DNA of 64,000 nt from Nocardioides exalbidus (GCF_900105585.1 NZ_FNRT01000002.1:2976001-3040000); one strand, 5' to 3'. Numbered from the stretch's first letter, positions 10,351 through 22,219 are shown. Notes: generated by a model not told the origin, from the letters alone. A program made the numbers and translations.

Positions 10351-11619
10351 GTGCGGGAATACCTCCTCGTCTTCCTGGTCGCCCTGTCGGTGACCTACCT
10401 GCTCACCGTCGTCGCGCGCGAGATCGCGCTGCGCACGGGAGCCGTCGCGCAGGTGCGTGACCGCGACGTCCACGCGGAGCCCATTCCCTACCTCGGCGGC
10501 CTCGCGATGCTGGGCGGCCTCGTCGCCGCCTACGTCGTCGCGCAACGGCTGCCGTTCCTCGGCAACCAGAGCGAGTTCTTCGTCTTCAACGACGCCGGCG
10601 TCGTGCTGCTGGCGGGCGCGCTGGTGTGCGCGGTCGGCGTCATCGACGACATCTTCGAGCTCGACGCGCTGACCAAGCTCGGCGGGCAGGTGCTCGCCGC
10701 CGGCCTGCTGGTCGCGCTGGGCGTGCGGTTCTACTACTTCCCGGGCCCCGACGGCGTGCAGTTCTCCCTCGACGACGCCCAGGGCGCACTGCTGACGCTG
10801 GTCGTGGTGATCGGCACGATGAACGCGGTCAATTTCGTCGACGGCCTCGACGGGCTGGCCGCCGGAGTGGTCGGCATCGGCGCGGCCGCGTTCTTCTTCT
10901 ACTGCTACATGGTCTCGGACCAGAACAACCTGACCCTGGCGACCACCGGTGCCCTGCTCAGCGCCGCCCTCGCGGGCGCGTGCGCGGGCTTCCTCCCGCA
11001 CAACTTCCACCCCGCGCGGCTCTTCATGGGTGACTCCGGCTCGATGCTGATCGGGCTGGTGCTCTCGGCGAGCGCACTCACGCTGACCGGCCAGTTCGTC
11101 GGGATGCCGGCCACCGAGGGCAACAGCCTCTTCGTGACCGTGCTGCCGGTGCTGCTGCCCATCTCGCTGCTGATGGTGCCGATGGTCGACCTCGTGCTCG
11201 CCGTCGTACGACGCACCCGCGCCGGCCGCTCGCCGATGAGCGCCGACAAGCAGCACCTGCACCACCGCCTCCTCGAGATCGGGCACTCCCAGCGCCGTGC
11301 CGTGCTGATCATGTGGATGTGGGCGTTCACCATCTCCACCGGGGCGGTGATCGTCAGCCTCGTGAGCGACGCCTGGGTCTGGTGGGCGGTGGGCTCGATG
11401 CTCGCGGTGACCGTCCTGCTGACGTTCGTGCTCCCGAAGGTGCACCGACCGCCCAAGACGGGCCTGGGCAACACCGGGCTGCCGGAGAACGCGGTCGTCG
11501 AGGGTCGCGTCGAGGAACCGGCGCAGCCCGGGGACGACGACTTGACCCCAGCCGCCGAACAGGGTGTCGTGGAGGCCTCCGGGAGCACCGGGGGAGGCAC
11601 TGGCGAGACGGTTGCCTGA
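10351..11619 (+). CDS. wecA: WecA/MraY-type undecaprenyl-phosphate sugar-phosphate transferase
   Basis: Integral membrane enzyme that transfers a sugar-1-phosphate, probably GlcNAc-1-P, to undecaprenyl (or decaprenyl) phosphate to start cell-wall polymer synthesis. The 422-residue protein has about ten membrane segments and the family motifs VIDDIFELD, NFVDGLDGLAAG, FMGDSGSM and the cytoplasmic HLHHRLLEIGHSQRR loop that separates WecA-type enzymes from MraY. It lies between tsaC and the ATP synthase genes, as rfe does in mycobacteria. A GTG at 10351 is used; its ribosome binding site is weak. The exact sugar substrate is not shown by the sequence. Confidence 0.88.
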   Translation: MREYLLVFLVALSVTYLLTVVAREIALRTGAVAQVRDRDVHAEPIPYLGGLAMLGGLVAAYVVAQRLPFLGNQSEFFVFNDAGVVLLAGALVCAVGVIDDIFELDALTKLGGQVLAAGLLVALGVRFYYFPGPDGVQFSLDDAQGALLTLVVVIGTMNAVNFVDGLDGLAAGVVGIGAAAFFFYCYMVSDQNNLTLATTGALLSAALAGACAGFLPHNFHPARLFMGDSGSMLIGLVLSASALTLTGQFVGMPATEGNSLFVTVLPVLLPISLLMVPMVDLVLAVVRRTRAGRSPMSADKQHLHHRLLEIGHSQRRAVLIMWMWAFTISTGAVIVSLVSDAWVWWAVGSMLAVTVLLTFVLPKVHRPPKTGLGNTGLPENAVVEGRVEEPAQPGDDDLTPAAEQGVVEASGSTGGGTGETVA

Positions 11620-11648
11620 CCCCGGTTCGAGGCACTCGGGGACTTTGT

Positions 11649-11656
11649 GATAACTT
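11649..11656 (+). promoter_or_regulatory. Possible -10 region of the ATP synthase operon
   Basis: The AT-rich GATAACTT at 11649-11656 stands out in the 104-base gap between wecA and the first atp-cluster gene and could be the -10 of the operon promoter. The -35 region around 11626-11631 (TTCGAG) matches poorly, so this is a suggestion only. Confidence 0.3.
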
Positions 11657-11723
11657 TCACGAGCAGTCCAGAACTGCTTCCCAACTGAGTCGCACCCGAC
11701 CTCTTGAGAGACAGGCCGCCGCC

Positions 11724-12227
11724 ATGACGACCGAGTCGAAGCACACGACCCGCACCGGGTCGTCGCCGCTCCTCGGTGCCTGGGGCGCAGGTGCCGTCGC
11801 GCTCCTGCTGCTCGTCGTGCTGGCCGGCTTCGCCGACGGACGTCCCGCGGTCGTCGGCGCCGCCGTCGGGGGAGTGCTCACGCTCGCCGTCTTCGGGTTC
11901 GGCCTCGCGATCGTCTCCACGGTCGCGCGCGTGATGCCGTCGGCGTCGCTCCTGGTCGCGCTGATGACCTACGCGCTCCAGCTCCTCGTGCTGGCCCTGG
12001 GTGTGGCCGCGATCGACCGGTCCGGCATCGGCCCCGACACCCTCCGGCCGAGCTGGTTCGCGGCCGGGGTCATCGTCGTGACGCTGCTCTGGCTGGCGGG
12101 CCAGGTGCTGTCCTCCGTGCGGCAGCGGATCCCGGTCTACGACCTCCCCGAGGAGGCTGGTGAGGGTCACCTCACCCAGACCGTGCGGACGGGTGCTCCG
12201 GCCGATCACCCCGGGGGTGAGCGATGA
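11724..12227 (+). CDS. Small membrane protein of the ATP synthase operon (AtpI-like)
   Basis: A 167-residue protein with four predicted membrane helices (about residues 17-38, 42-65, 75-95 and 110-130) and a hydrophilic C-terminal tail. It occupies the position of the unnamed membrane protein between rfe and atpB in mycobacteria and resembles AtpI-type proteins, which help assemble the c-ring; that function is inferred from position. The ATG at 11724 is taken. Its stop overlaps the start of the next gene by four bases (ATGA). Confidence 0.75.
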   Translation: MTTESKHTTRTGSSPLLGAWGAGAVALLLLVVLAGFADGRPAVVGAAVGGVLTLAVFGFGLAIVSTVARVMPSASLLVALMTYALQLLVLALGVAAIDRSGIGPDTLRPSWFAAGVIVVTLLWLAGQVLSSVRQRIPVYDLPEEAGEGHLTQTVRTGAPADHPGGER

Positions 12228-12487
12228 CTGATTCCGCTGCTAGTGTCCGGTCTGCGATGGCTCGACAGCTTCCCCCGACGGCCTCACCCGACGACGACAC
12301 CCCCAAGGGCGACCCCTGGCACGCCTTCGGCTACATCGTCTCGGGCGTGGCGCTCTACGGGCTGGCGGGCTGGGCGCTCGATCGGTGGCTCGGAACGAAC
12401 TTCCTCGTGGCGATCGGCATCCTCGTCGGTGCTGGCTTCGGGATCTACATGACGTACGCACGGTTCAACAAGGCAGTAGGAGACTGA
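12224..12487 (+). CDS. AtpZ/AtpI-family membrane protein
   Basis: An 87-residue protein with a charged N-terminus and two membrane helices (about 35-52 and 58-76) joined by a short loop, ending YARFNKAVGD. The pattern GYIVSGVALYGLAGWALDRW followed by GILVGAGFGIY is typical of the AtpZ/AtpI family found ahead of atpB; these proteins are linked to F0 assembly or ion conductance. The ATG overlaps the upstream stop and atpB follows after four bases. Confidence 0.8.
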   Translation: MTDSAASVRSAMARQLPPTASPDDDTPKGDPWHAFGYIVSGVALYGLAGWALDRWLGTNFLVAIGILVGAGFGIYMTYARFNKAVGD

Positions 12488-12491
12488 CTCG

Positions 12492-13289
12492 ATGTTCGGC
12501 ATCACGATGGCGGCGTCCGGGGACGAGTTCGTCGCCCCTGGCCCCAACAGCTTCGACTTCTCCAAGCAGGCGCTGTTCCACATCGGTGACATCGCGGTCA
12601 CCAAGCCCATGGTGCAGCTGCTCCTGGGCGCGGTCATCGTGTTCGGGTTCTTCTGGATCGCCTTCCGCCGTCCGCAGCTGGTCCCCGGCCGGATGCAGTT
12701 CGCCGGCGAGTCCGCCTACGGCATGGTCCGCAACTCGATCGGCCGCGACATCATCGGCAGCCACGACTTCATCAAGTTCGTGCCCTACCTGGTGACGATC
12801 TTCTTCTTCCTCCTGATCAACAACGTGATGGCCTCGATCCCCGCGATCCAGTTCCCGACGTTCTCGCGTGCCTCGATGGCCTACGCGCTCGCTGCGCTGA
12901 GCTGGATCATCTACAACGCGGTCGGCATCAAGAAGCACGGTCTTCTGGGCTACCTCAAGCTCCAGAGCGTGCCGAGCGGCGTCAGCCCGGCGATGTACCC
13001 GCTGCTGGTCCCGCTGGAGTTCTTCTCCAACATCCTGGTCCGCCCGGTCACCCTCGCGCTGCGACTCTTCGCCAACATGTTCGCCGGGCACCTGCTGATG
13101 ATCCTGTTCACCACCGGCGGCCTCTTCCTCCTGCAGTACGGCGGCATCGGCTACGTCGCGGGTCCCGCGGCGTGGCTGCTCGCCATCGCCATCGGCTTCC
13201 TCGAGCTGCTGGTCCAGTTCCTGCAGGCCTACGTCTTCACCCTGCTCAACGCGATGTACATCTCCGGCGCGCTCGCCGACGAGCACTGA
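12492..13289 (+). CDS. atpB: ATP synthase subunit a
   Basis: Membrane stator subunit that forms the two proton half-channels next to the c-ring. The 265-residue protein has the usual five to six long hydrophobic helices; the essential arginine lies in NILVRPVTLALRLFANMFAGH near residue 190, and a C-terminal helix FLQAYVFTLLNAMYI follows. AGGAG nine bases upstream supports the ATG at 12492. Confidence 0.95.
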   Translation: MFGITMAASGDEFVAPGPNSFDFSKQALFHIGDIAVTKPMVQLLLGAVIVFGFFWIAFRRPQLVPGRMQFAGESAYGMVRNSIGRDIIGSHDFIKFVPYLVTIFFFLLINNVMASIPAIQFPTFSRASMAYALAALSWIIYNAVGIKKHGLLGYLKLQSVPSGVSPAMYPLLVPLEFFSNILVRPVTLALRLFANMFAGHLLMILFTTGGLFLLQYGGIGYVAGPAAWLLAIAIGFLELLVQFLQAYVFTLLNAMYISGALADEH

Positions 13290-13355
13290 GCGACCCGCAC
13301 CACCCTGATCTGCTCCACCCCTACCTGAAGTAGCACCAACCGAAAGGAAACTGCC

Positions 13356-13559
13356 GTGGACGGCAACCTCAACATGATCGGCTACGGACTCGCGGCCATC
13401 GGCCCCGGTGTCGGTATCGGCCTGATCTTCGCGGCCTACATCTCCGGTGTGGCCCGTCAGCCCGAGGCCCAGAGCCGCCTCCAGTCGATCGCCATCCTGG
13501 GCTTCGCCCTGGCCGAGGCGCTCGCCATCATCGGTATCGCGCTCGCGTTCGTTCTCTGA
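13356..13559 (+). CDS. atpE: ATP synthase subunit c
   Basis: The 67-residue rotor ring protein: two membrane hairpin helices joined by the conserved polar loop RQPEAQ (residues 34-39). The proton-carrying carboxylate is E54 in [10 protein letters not shown]. The GTG start at 13356 has a strong AAAGGAA ribosome binding site, suited to the high copy number of this subunit. The protein is on the short side for the family. Confidence 0.95.
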   Translation: MDGNLNMIGYGLAAIGPGVGIGLIFAAYISGVARQPEAQSRLQSIAILGFALAEALAIIGIALAFVL

Positions 13560-13581
13560 CACGACCCGCCTGCACGACTGA

Positions 13582-14174
<593 letters not shown>

Positions 14175-14175
<1 letters not shown>

Positions 14176-14969
14176 TGATGCGAGGTGCGTCCGCAGACGC
14201 CTACGCCGCAGCCGCCGCCGTGCTCCCGGGCACCGGCGACCTGGGCAAGGTGGCGCAGGACCTGTTCGGGACGGCGGACCTGCTCCGCGCCGAGCCGGCG
14301 CTGCGCCGCGTCGCGACCGACGTCTCGATCCCGGGCGAGGCCAAGGCCGAGCTGCTCCGCGGAGTGCTCGCCGGCAAGGTCTCGACAGAGGCCCTCGAGG
14401 TCGTCACCGCCGCGGTGTCGCAGCGGTGGACGTCGGGTCGTGACCTGGGCGACGCGCTCGAGCAGCTGGGCGTGGTCGCGGCGGTGCGCTCCACCGGCGA
14501 CGACGCCGGCCGGCTCGAGGACGAGCTCTTCGAGGTGGCCCAGCTGGTGCAGGCCAACCCGGAGCTGCGCGACGCGTTCTCCGACCCGGCGCGCACGCGT
14601 GCCGACAAGTCGGGACTGGTCGACAGCCTCTTCGGCGGCAAGGCCCTGCCCGCCACGGTGTCGCTCGTGCAGCAGTCGCTGTCGGGCAGCCACCGCACGG
14701 TGGGCGTGGCCATCGCGGCCTACCAGAGGATCGCCGCCGAGGTCCGCGGCCAGGGCGTGGCCACCGTGCACGTCGCCCGCCCGCTCGCCGACGCCGACCG
14801 CGAGCGGCTCGCCGCCTCGCTGTCGAGCACCTACGGCCGCGCGATCCACCTCAACGTCGTCGTGGACCCCGCGGTCATCGGCGGCATCCGTGTCGAGATC
14901 GGTGACGACGTCATCGATGGGACGGTCTCCAGCCGCCTCGACGACGCCGGGCGCAAGCTGGCCGGCTGA
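14175..14969 (+). CDS. atpH: ATP synthase subunit delta
   Basis: A 264-residue stalk protein linking F1 to subunit b. The delta/OSCP domain occupies the C-terminal part (about residues 90-264), ending with the signature INVVVDPAVIGGIRVEIGD-like region and SRLDDAGRKLA. The N-terminal extension is common in actinobacteria. Start at 14175 overlaps the atpF stop; a second ATG follows immediately at 14178. Confidence 0.93.
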
Positions 14970-15027
14970 TCACGATCGACATCCAAGAACTTTTCGAGCA
15001 GCAGACCCAGAGAACAGGTGAGATGAA

Positions 15028-16668
15028 ATGACGGAGCTGTCCATCCGTCCGGACGAGATCCGGGACGCGCTTCAGCGCTTCGTGTCGGACTACAAGCCCG
15101 ACTCGGCCACGAAGGAAGAGGTCGGCACGGTTGCCGAGGCCGCCGACGGCATCGCCCGCGTGAGCGGACTGCCCTCGGTCATGGCCAACGAGCTGCTCGA
15201 GTTCGAGGACGGCACCCTCGGCCTCGCCCTCAACCTCGACACCCGCGAGGTCGGTGTCGTCGTCCTGGGTGACTTCGACAAGATCGAGGAGGGCCAGACC
15301 GTGCGACGCACGGGCGAGATCCTCTCGGTCCCCGTCGGCGAGAACTACCTCGGCCGTGTCGTCGACCCGCTCGGCAACCCGATCGACGGCCTCGGCGACA
15401 TCGCCTCCGACGAGCGTCGCGCGCTGGAGCTCCAGGCTCCCGGCGTGATGGTGCGCAAGTCGGTGCACGAGCCCCTCGCCACCGGCATCAAGGCGATCGA
15501 CGCCCTGACGCCCGTCGGCCGCGGCCAGCGCCAGCTCATCATCGGCGACCGCGCGACCGGCAAGACCACGATCGCGATCGACACGATCATCAACCAGAAG
15601 CAGAACTGGGAGTCCGGCGACCCGGACAAGCAGGTGCGCTGCATCTACGTCGCCATCGGCCAGAAGGGCTCGACCATCGCCTCCGTGCGTGGCGCCCTCG
15701 AGGAGGCCGGCGCGCTGGAGTACACCACCATCGTGGCCTCCCCGGCGTCCGACTCGGCCGGCTTCAAGTACCTCGCCCCCTACACCGGCTCGGCCATCGG
15801 CCAGCACTGGATGTACGCCGGCAAGCACGTCCTGATCGTGTTCGACGACCTGACCAAGCAGGCCGAGGCCTACCGCGCCGTGTCGCTGCTGCTGCGTCGC
15901 CCGCCGGGCCGCGAGGCGTACCCCGGTGACGTCTTCTACCTGCACAGCCGGCTGCTCGAGCGTTGCGCGAAGCTCTCCGACGACATGGGCAAAGGCTCGA
16001 TGACCGGCCTGCCGATCATCGAGACCAAGGCCAACGACGTCTCGGCGTTCATCCCGACCAACGTCATCTCGATCACCGACGGCCAGATCTTCCTGCAGTC
16101 CGACCTGTTCGCGGCCAACCAGCGCCCGGCGATCGACGTGGGTGTCTCGGTCTCGCGCGTGGGTGGCTCGGCGATGACGAAGGCGATGAAGGCCGTCACC
16201 GGCTCGCTCAAGGTCGACCTGGCGCAGTTCCGCGCCATGGAGGCCTTCGCGATGTTCGCCTCCGACCTCGACGCCGCCTCGCGCCAGCAGCTCGACCGCG
16301 GCCAGCGCCTGATGGCCCTGCTCAAGCAGCCGCAGTACTCGCCGTACCCGGTCGAGGAGATGACCGTCTCCCTGTGGACCGGCACGTCGGGCCGTCTCGA
16401 CAAGGTCCCGACCGACGACGTGCTGCGCTTCGAGAACGAGTTCCTCGACTACCTGCGCCGCAGCCACGAGGGCATCCTCGCCGGCATCCGCGAGACCCAG
16501 AAGTTCGAGGACTCCACCGAGGACCAGCTCGCGGCGGCCTACGACTCCTTCCTCGACCAGTTCGAGACCTCCGACGGCCAGAGCATCAAGGCCGGCAAGG
16601 AGGAGCACGTCGCTCTCGAGGACGAGGACGTCGAGCAGGAGCAGATCGTCAAGCAGAAGCGAGGCTGA
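15028..16668 (+). CDS. atpA: ATP synthase subunit alpha
   Basis: Non-catalytic nucleotide-binding subunit of F1, 546 residues. Walker A is [11 protein letters not shown] near residue 170; the Walker B region is [16 protein letters not shown] near 270; the alpha signature [16 protein letters not shown] lies near 370. The C-terminal tail is acidic and lysine-rich ([16 protein letters not shown]), like the extended tails of actinobacterial alpha subunits. AGGTGAG lies ahead of the ATG. Confidence 0.97.
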   Translation: MTELSIRPDEIRDALQRFVSDYKPDSATKEEVGTVAEAADGIARVSGLPSVMANELLEFEDGTLGLALNLDTREVGVVVLGDFDKIEEGQTVRRTGEILSVPVGENYLGRVVDPLGNPIDGLGDIASDERRALELQAPGVMVRKSVHEPLATGIKAIDALTPVGRGQRQLIIGDRATGKTTIAIDTIINQKQNWESGDPDKQVRCIYVAIGQKGSTIASVRGALEEAGALEYTTIVASPASDSAGFKYLAPYTGSAIGQHWMYAGKHVLIVFDDLTKQAEAYRAVSLLLRRPPGREAYPGDVFYLHSRLLERCAKLSDDMGKGSMTGLPIIETKANDVSAFIPTNVISITDGQIFLQSDLFAANQRPAIDVGVSVSRVGGSAMTKAMKAVTGSLKVDLAQFRAMEAFAMFASDLDAASRQQLDRGQRLMALLKQPQYSPYPVEEMTVSLWTGTSGRLDKVPTDDVLRFENEFLDYLRRSHEGILAGIRETQKFEDSTEDQLAAAYDSFLDQFETSDGQSIKAGKEEHVALEDEDVEQEQIVKQKRG

Positions 16669-16671
16669 ACC

Positions 16672-17583
16672 ATGGCTCTCTCGGTACGCGAGTACCGCGC
16701 GCGGATCAAGTCGACGGAGTCGATGAAGAAGATCACGCGTGCCATGGAGCTCATCGCCGCGTCCCGGATCATCAAGGCGCAGCAGCGGGCCCAGGCCGCA
16801 GCGCCGTACGCCCGTGAGCTCACCCGTGCGGTGTCGGCCGTGGCGACGTTCTCCAACGTCGACCACGCCCTCACCCTCGAGCCGGAGAACCCGAAGCGGG
16901 CGGCGCTCCTGATCGTCACCTCCGACCGCGGACTGGCGGGTGCCTACTCCTCGAGCGTGCTCAAGGAGGCCGAGCGCCTCATCGAGAAGCTCAAGGGCGA
17001 GGGCAAGGAGGTCGACCTCTACATCTCCGGACGCAAGGGCGAGGCCTACTTCAAGTTCCGCCAGCGCCCCGTGGTGCAGGCCTGGACGGGTCACTCCGAC
17101 CAGCCGACCTACGACGTGGCGGCCGAGATCGGCGCCCGCCTCATCGAGACCTTCCTCGCCGAGGAGGGCGACGGCGGTGTCGACGAGGTCCACGTGGTCT
17201 ACACGCGCTTCCGCTCGATGCTGAGCCAGGAGCCGACCGCCGTACGCCTGCTGCCGCTGGAGGTCGTCGAGGGCACCGAGGCGCCCGAGGAGGGCGACCT
17301 GCTGCCGCTCTACGAGTTCGAGCCGTCGCCGTCCGACGTCCTCGACTCCCTGCTGCCGCGCTACGTCCAGAGCCGGATCTTCTTCGCCCTGCTGCAGGCG
17401 GCAGCCTCCGAGCTCGCCGCCCGCCAGAAGGCGATGAAGGCCGCGACGGACAACGCGGACGAGCTCATCAAGAAGTACAAGCGCATCGCCAACCAGGCTC
17501 GCCAGGCTGGCATCACACAGGAAATCAGCGAGATCGTCGGTGGCGTCAACGCGCTCGCCGACGCACAAGCCGGGAGTGAATGA
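16672..17583 (+). CDS. atpG: ATP synthase subunit gamma
   Basis: Central rotor shaft, 303 residues. The N-terminal helix contains the conserved [19 protein letters not shown], and the C-terminal helix [20 protein letters not shown] completes the coiled coil that turns inside the alpha-beta ring. It begins three bases after the atpA stop with GAGG seven bases upstream. Confidence 0.96.
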   Translation: MALSVREYRARIKSTESMKKITRAMELIAASRIIKAQQRAQAAAPYARELTRAVSAVATFSNVDHALTLEPENPKRAALLIVTSDRGLAGAYSSSVLKEAERLIEKLKGEGKEVDLYISGRKGEAYFKFRQRPVVQAWTGHSDQPTYDVAAEIGARLIETFLAEEGDGGVDEVHVVYTRFRSMLSQEPTAVRLLPLEVVEGTEAPEEGDLLPLYEFEPSPSDVLDSLLPRYVQSRIFFALLQAAASELAARQKAMKAATDNADELIKKYKRIANQARQAGITQEISEIVGGVNALADAQAGSE

Positions 17584-19043
<1,460 letters not shown>

Positions 19044-19044
<1 letters not shown>

Positions 19045-19448
19045 TGGCAGAGTCCTCCGGCAAGGTCCTCCAGGTCGAGCTGGTCGCTGCCGACCGGCTC
19101 GTCTGGTCGGGCCAGGCCACCATGGTCATCGCCCGCACCACCGAGGGCGACGTCGGCATCCTGCCGAACCACGCTCCGCTGCTCTCCTCGATCATCGAGG
19201 GTGTCGTGGACGTCCAGACCGTCGACGGCGAGACCTGGATCGCGGCGGTCGACGCCGGCTTCCTGTCCGTCGCGGACAACCGCGTCTCGATCCTCTCCGA
19301 GCGGGCCGAGATGTCGCACGAGATCGACCTGGAGCACGCGCGGGCCGAGCTCGAGCGCTGCAAGCAGGCGGGCGAGAACGACGACGAGGCGCAGGAGAAG
19401 GTCCGTCGCGCCGAGGCACGCGTGCGTGCCGCGGAGCGGGCCTCCTGA
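19044..19448 (+). CDS. atpC: ATP synthase subunit epsilon
   Basis: A 134-residue rotor and regulatory subunit. The N-terminal beta-sandwich (about 1-90) contains the typical TTEGDVGILPNHAPLLS; the C-terminal helical hairpin is rich in E, R and A. The ATG at 19044 overlaps the atpD stop. Last gene of the atp operon; a strong hairpin follows. Confidence 0.95.
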
Positions 19449-19475
19449 CAGGCGTCAAGACACTGGCGCTAGGGT

Positions 19476-19505
19476 GAGCGCACGAGCCCTCGGGTTCGTG
19501 CGCTC
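19476..19505 (+). terminator. Rho-independent terminator of the atp operon
   Basis: GAGCGCACGA pairs with TCGTGCGCTC, with an inner CCC/GGG pairing, followed by the T-rich ATCTTGTCTTTCT. It begins 28 bases after the atpC stop and is the best intrinsic terminator in the window. Confidence 0.88.
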
Positions 19506-19564
19506 ATCTTGTCTTTCTCGGTGTTTCTGGTCGGACCGCCCCGGGCGGTCGAAGGGATGCGTGG

Positions 19565-20008
19565 ATGCCGGTCTGGGAGTGGCTGCTCGACCTGGTCGGG
19601 CTCTTCCTGCTGCTTGCCCTGCTCTACGGCATCACCCTCATCGTGCGGCGCCGCCTCCTCGCCCGCCACGGCGGCACCTTCGAGCTGAGCTACCGCGTCC
19701 GTCCCGAGCACCCCGGCCGTGGCTGGCTGCTCGGCATCGGGCGCTACTCCGGCCAGTCCCTGGAGTGGTTCCGGATCTTCTCGCTCTCGCCCCGCCCGAA
19801 GCGCGTGTGGGCACGCGACCTGCTGGAGTACTCCGGCCGGCGGGCACCCGCCGGACCCGAGGAGATGTCGCTCTACGACGGCCACGTCGTGGCGTCGTGC
19901 CACTACAGCGGCGAGCCGCTCGAGATCGCGATGAGCGAGGCGTCCCTCACCGGCTTCCAGGCCTGGCTCGAGTCCGGCCCGCCCGGCACCGACTGGAACC
20001 GCCGCTAG
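19565..20008 (+). CDS. DUF2550 membrane-anchored protein
   Basis: A 147-residue protein with one N-terminal membrane helix (about residues 6-25) and a basic soluble domain with the pattern WFRIFSLSPRPKRVW. It matches the DUF2550 family that follows atpC in mycobacteria and other actinobacteria; its role is unknown. GAAGGG eight bases before the ATG supports the start. Its TAG stop interlocks with the TAG stop of the convergent LacI gene. Confidence 0.85.
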   Translation: MPVWEWLLDLVGLFLLLALLYGITLIVRRRLLARHGGTFELSYRVRPEHPGRGWLLGIGRYSGQSLEWFRIFSLSPRPKRVWARDLLEYSGRRAPAGPEEMSLYDGHVVASCHYSGEPLEIAMSEASLTGFQAWLESGPPGTDWNRR

Positions 20009-20985
20009 CGCGACACGGTCGGCCCCGTCGAGGCGCCCAGGCGCAGCTCGACCGGGAGCACCACGTCGTCGGCCGGCTCGTCGTTGGTGCGCGCGAGCGC
20101 GGCTCGCGCGGTCGCGCGCCCCTTCTCGGCGAAGGGCTGGACCACGGTGGTGAGGTCGAGGTCGAGCCACGGGGTGTCGATGCCGTCGAAGCCGGCGACG
20201 CTCAGCCCGCCCGGCACGTCGATGCCGCGCCGGCGGGCCTCGAGCACGACGCCGGCGGCCTGGACGTCGCTCTGGCACACGACGGCCGTCACGTCCGGCT
20301 CGCCGTCGAGGAAGGCGGACACCATCTCCTGGGTGGCGGCGAGGTCGCTCACGCACCGGCCGATCGTGACGGCGTCGGGGAACACCTCGCGCAGCCCGGC
20401 CTCGCGCTCGCGCTGCGGGTGCGACTCCTGGAGGGTGAGGGTCGCGACGCGGCGGTGCCCCAGGTCGTGCAGGTGGTGCGCCACCGCCGCCGCCCCTGCG
20501 CGGTGGTCGATGTCGATGAACGTGGCACCGGGCCATGCCGGCCCCTCGACGACGACCAGGGGCACGTCGCGCGCGACGAGGTCGTCGTACGCCGCCCACG
20601 TCTCCTGGCCGCAGATCTGGTAGATCACCGCGTCGAGGGGGAGACGGGCGTGCTCGACGCTGTCGCCCATCAGGAGCAGGCCCATGCCGGCGGCCTCCAG
20701 CACCTCGGACACGGCGTCGAGCATCGGCAGGGCAGCCGGGTCGCGGAACGCCGTGCTCAGCGGACCGACCGCGATCCCGACGACACCGCTGCGGCCCTGG
20801 CGCAGGTTGCGCGCGAGCGGGTTGGGTCCGGTGTAGCCGAGGGATCCGGCCGCGGCGAGGACACGCTCGCGGGTCGACGCGGAGACGGGCTTGTTGCCGG
20901 AGAACGCCAGGGACGCGGTCGACAGCGACACGCCTGCGGCCGCGGCCACGTCGGCCAGGGTCGGGGTGCGAGTTGATCCGGGCAC
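20005..20985 (-). CDS. LacI-family transcriptional regulator
   Basis: A 326-residue repressor: N-terminal HTH (TLADVAAAAGVSLSTAS, about residues 8-30) and hinge, then a periplasmic-binding-protein-like ligand domain (about 65-326). The GTG at 20985 is chosen because the -10 sequence TAGTCT lies exactly seven bases upstream, which gives a leaderless mRNA, and because the HTH then starts at the usual distance. Two perfect palindromes of LacI-operator type lie directly upstream, between this gene and a divergent MFS transporter, so it probably controls itself and the transporter. The ligand is unknown. Confidence 0.9.
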   Translation of the reverse strand: MPGSTRTPTLADVAAAAGVSLSTASLAFSGNKPVSASTRERVLAAAGSLGYTGPNPLARNLRQGRSGVVGIAVGPLSTAFRDPAALPMLDAVSEVLEAAGMGLLLMGDSVEHARLPLDAVIYQICGQETWAAYDDLVARDVPLVVVEGPAWPGATFIDIDHRAGAAAVAHHLHDLGHRRVATLTLQESHPQREREAGLREVFPDAVTIGRCVSDLAATQEMVSAFLDGEPDVTAVVCQSDVQAAGVVLEARRRGIDVPGGLSVAGFDGIDTPWLDLDLTTVVQPFAEKGRATARAALARTNDEPADDVVLPVELRLGASTGPTVSR

Positions 20986-20992
20986 GGGGGAG

Positions 20993-20998
20993 AGACTA
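20993..20998 (-). promoter_or_regulatory. -10 element of leaderless LacI-family gene
   Basis: TAGTCT on the minus strand, seven bases before the GTG; no Shine-Dalgarno sequence is present in between. Confidence 0.6.
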
Positions 20999-21000
20999 GC

Positions 21001-21016
21001 ATCGAATCGATTCGAT
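21001..21016. promoter_or_regulatory. LacI-type operator 1
   Basis: ATCGAATCGATTCGAT is a perfect 16-base palindrome with the central CG typical of LacI-family operators. It abuts the -10 of the LacI gene. Confidence 0.75.
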
Positions 21017-21032
21017 CGAAACGTTTCGATCG
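21013..21032. promoter_or_regulatory. LacI-type operator 2
   Basis: CGATCGAAACGTTTCGATCG is a perfect 20-base palindrome with an AACGTT centre, matching the general GAAANCGNTTTC form of LacI/GalR operators. It overlaps operator 1 by four bases and ends 20 bases before the MFS start. Confidence 0.8.
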
Positions 21033-21052
21033 CCTGCGCCACGAGGAGAGCC

Positions 21053-22219
21053 GTGCCCCAGCTGACCGCCGCCCGCAACGCCGTCGGGCTGACGTTCTTC
21101 CTCAACGGGCTGGTCTTCGCCAGCTGGGTCTCGCGCATCCCCGAGGTGCGCTCGAGCTTCGACCTCACCAACGGCCAGCTCGGCCTGGTGCTGCTGTCCA
21201 TTGCCGTCGGCTCGGTCGCGGCACTCCCGACGACCGGGGCGCTGATCAACCGGTGGGGGACCGTCCGCATCGTGCGGCTCGGTGCCGGCGCGGCCTCGGT
21301 CGGCATGCTCGCGGCTGCGCTCAGCCTCGGCCACGTGCTCCCCGTGACGGTGGCCGGCCTCTTCGTCTACGGCCTCGGCATCGGCGTGTGGGACGTCGCG
21401 ATGAACGTCGAGGCGGCGGAGGTCGAGCGTGGCCTCGGCCGCACGATCATGCCGCGCTTCCACGCCGGCTTCAGCGGTGGCACCGTGGTCGGGGCGCTGC
21501 TCGGCGCCTTGGTCGTCGAGCTCGACCTGCCGGCAGCCGTGCACCTGGTGACGATCGTGGTGCTCGCGCTGGTGCTCGTGCTCAGGACCTCGCCGGCGTT
21601 CCTGCCGGTGGCCGATGCCCATGAGGAGCACCACGTCTCGGCCGCCCGCGCCTGGCTCGAGCCGCGCACGCTGATGATCGGGGTGATGGTGCTCGCGCTC
21701 GCCATGACGGAGGGCACCGCCAACGATTGGTTGGCCGTCGCCCTGGTCGACGGGCACGACGTGTCCCACGCCATGGGCGTCGCCGGGTTCGCGGTCTTCG
21801 TGACCGCCATGACCGTGGGCCGCTTCATCGGCACCGGCCTCATCGACCGCTTCGGGCGTGTCGTCGTCCTGTGGTCGACGATGGTGGTGGCCGGCGCCGG
21901 GGTGCTGCTCATCGTGTTCACCACGCAGCCGGTCCTCGTGGTCCTCGGCATCGTGCTGTGGGGCGTCGGCGCCTCGCTCGGCTTCCCGGTGGGGATGAGC
22001 GCCGCGGCCGACGACCCGGTCCGCGCCGCCTCGCGGGTGAGTGTGGTGTCGACCATCGGCTACGCCGCGTTCCTGGCCGGTCCGCCCTTCCTCGGCTTCA
22101 TCGGCGACGAGGTCGGCACCCTCAAGGCGCTCCTGGTGGTCGCGTTCCTGCTGCTGCCGGCGGCTCTCGTCGTCCCCTCCGCCCGCGAGTCGCGGGCAGA
22201 GGTCCCGTCCGCCTCCTAG
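21053..22219 (+). CDS. MFS transporter
   Basis: A 388-residue protein with about twelve membrane helices, of the major facilitator superfamily; the N-terminal half contains NGLVFASWVSRIPEVR and the loop-2 region GALINRWGTVRIVR. The GTG at 21053 has GAGGAG three to eight bases upstream. It is divergent from a LacI-type repressor and shares its operators, which suggests sugar- or nucleoside-related transport or efflux; the substrate cannot be read from the sequence. Its stop interlocks with that of the convergent ArsR gene. Confidence 0.85.
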   Translation: MPQLTAARNAVGLTFFLNGLVFASWVSRIPEVRSSFDLTNGQLGLVLLSIAVGSVAALPTTGALINRWGTVRIVRLGAGAASVGMLAAALSLGHVLPVTVAGLFVYGLGIGVWDVAMNVEAAEVERGLGRTIMPRFHAGFSGGTVVGALLGALVVELDLPAAVHLVTIVVLALVLVLRTSPAFLPVADAHEEHHVSAARAWLEPRTLMIGVMVLALAMTEGTANDWLAVALVDGHDVSHAMGVAGFAVFVTAMTVGRFIGTGLIDRFGRVVVLWSTMVVAGAGVLLIVFTTQPVLVVLGIVLWGVGASLGFPVGMSAAADDPVRAASRVSVVSTIGYAAFLAGPPFLGFIGDEVGTLKALLVVAFLLLPAALVVPSARESRAEVPSAS

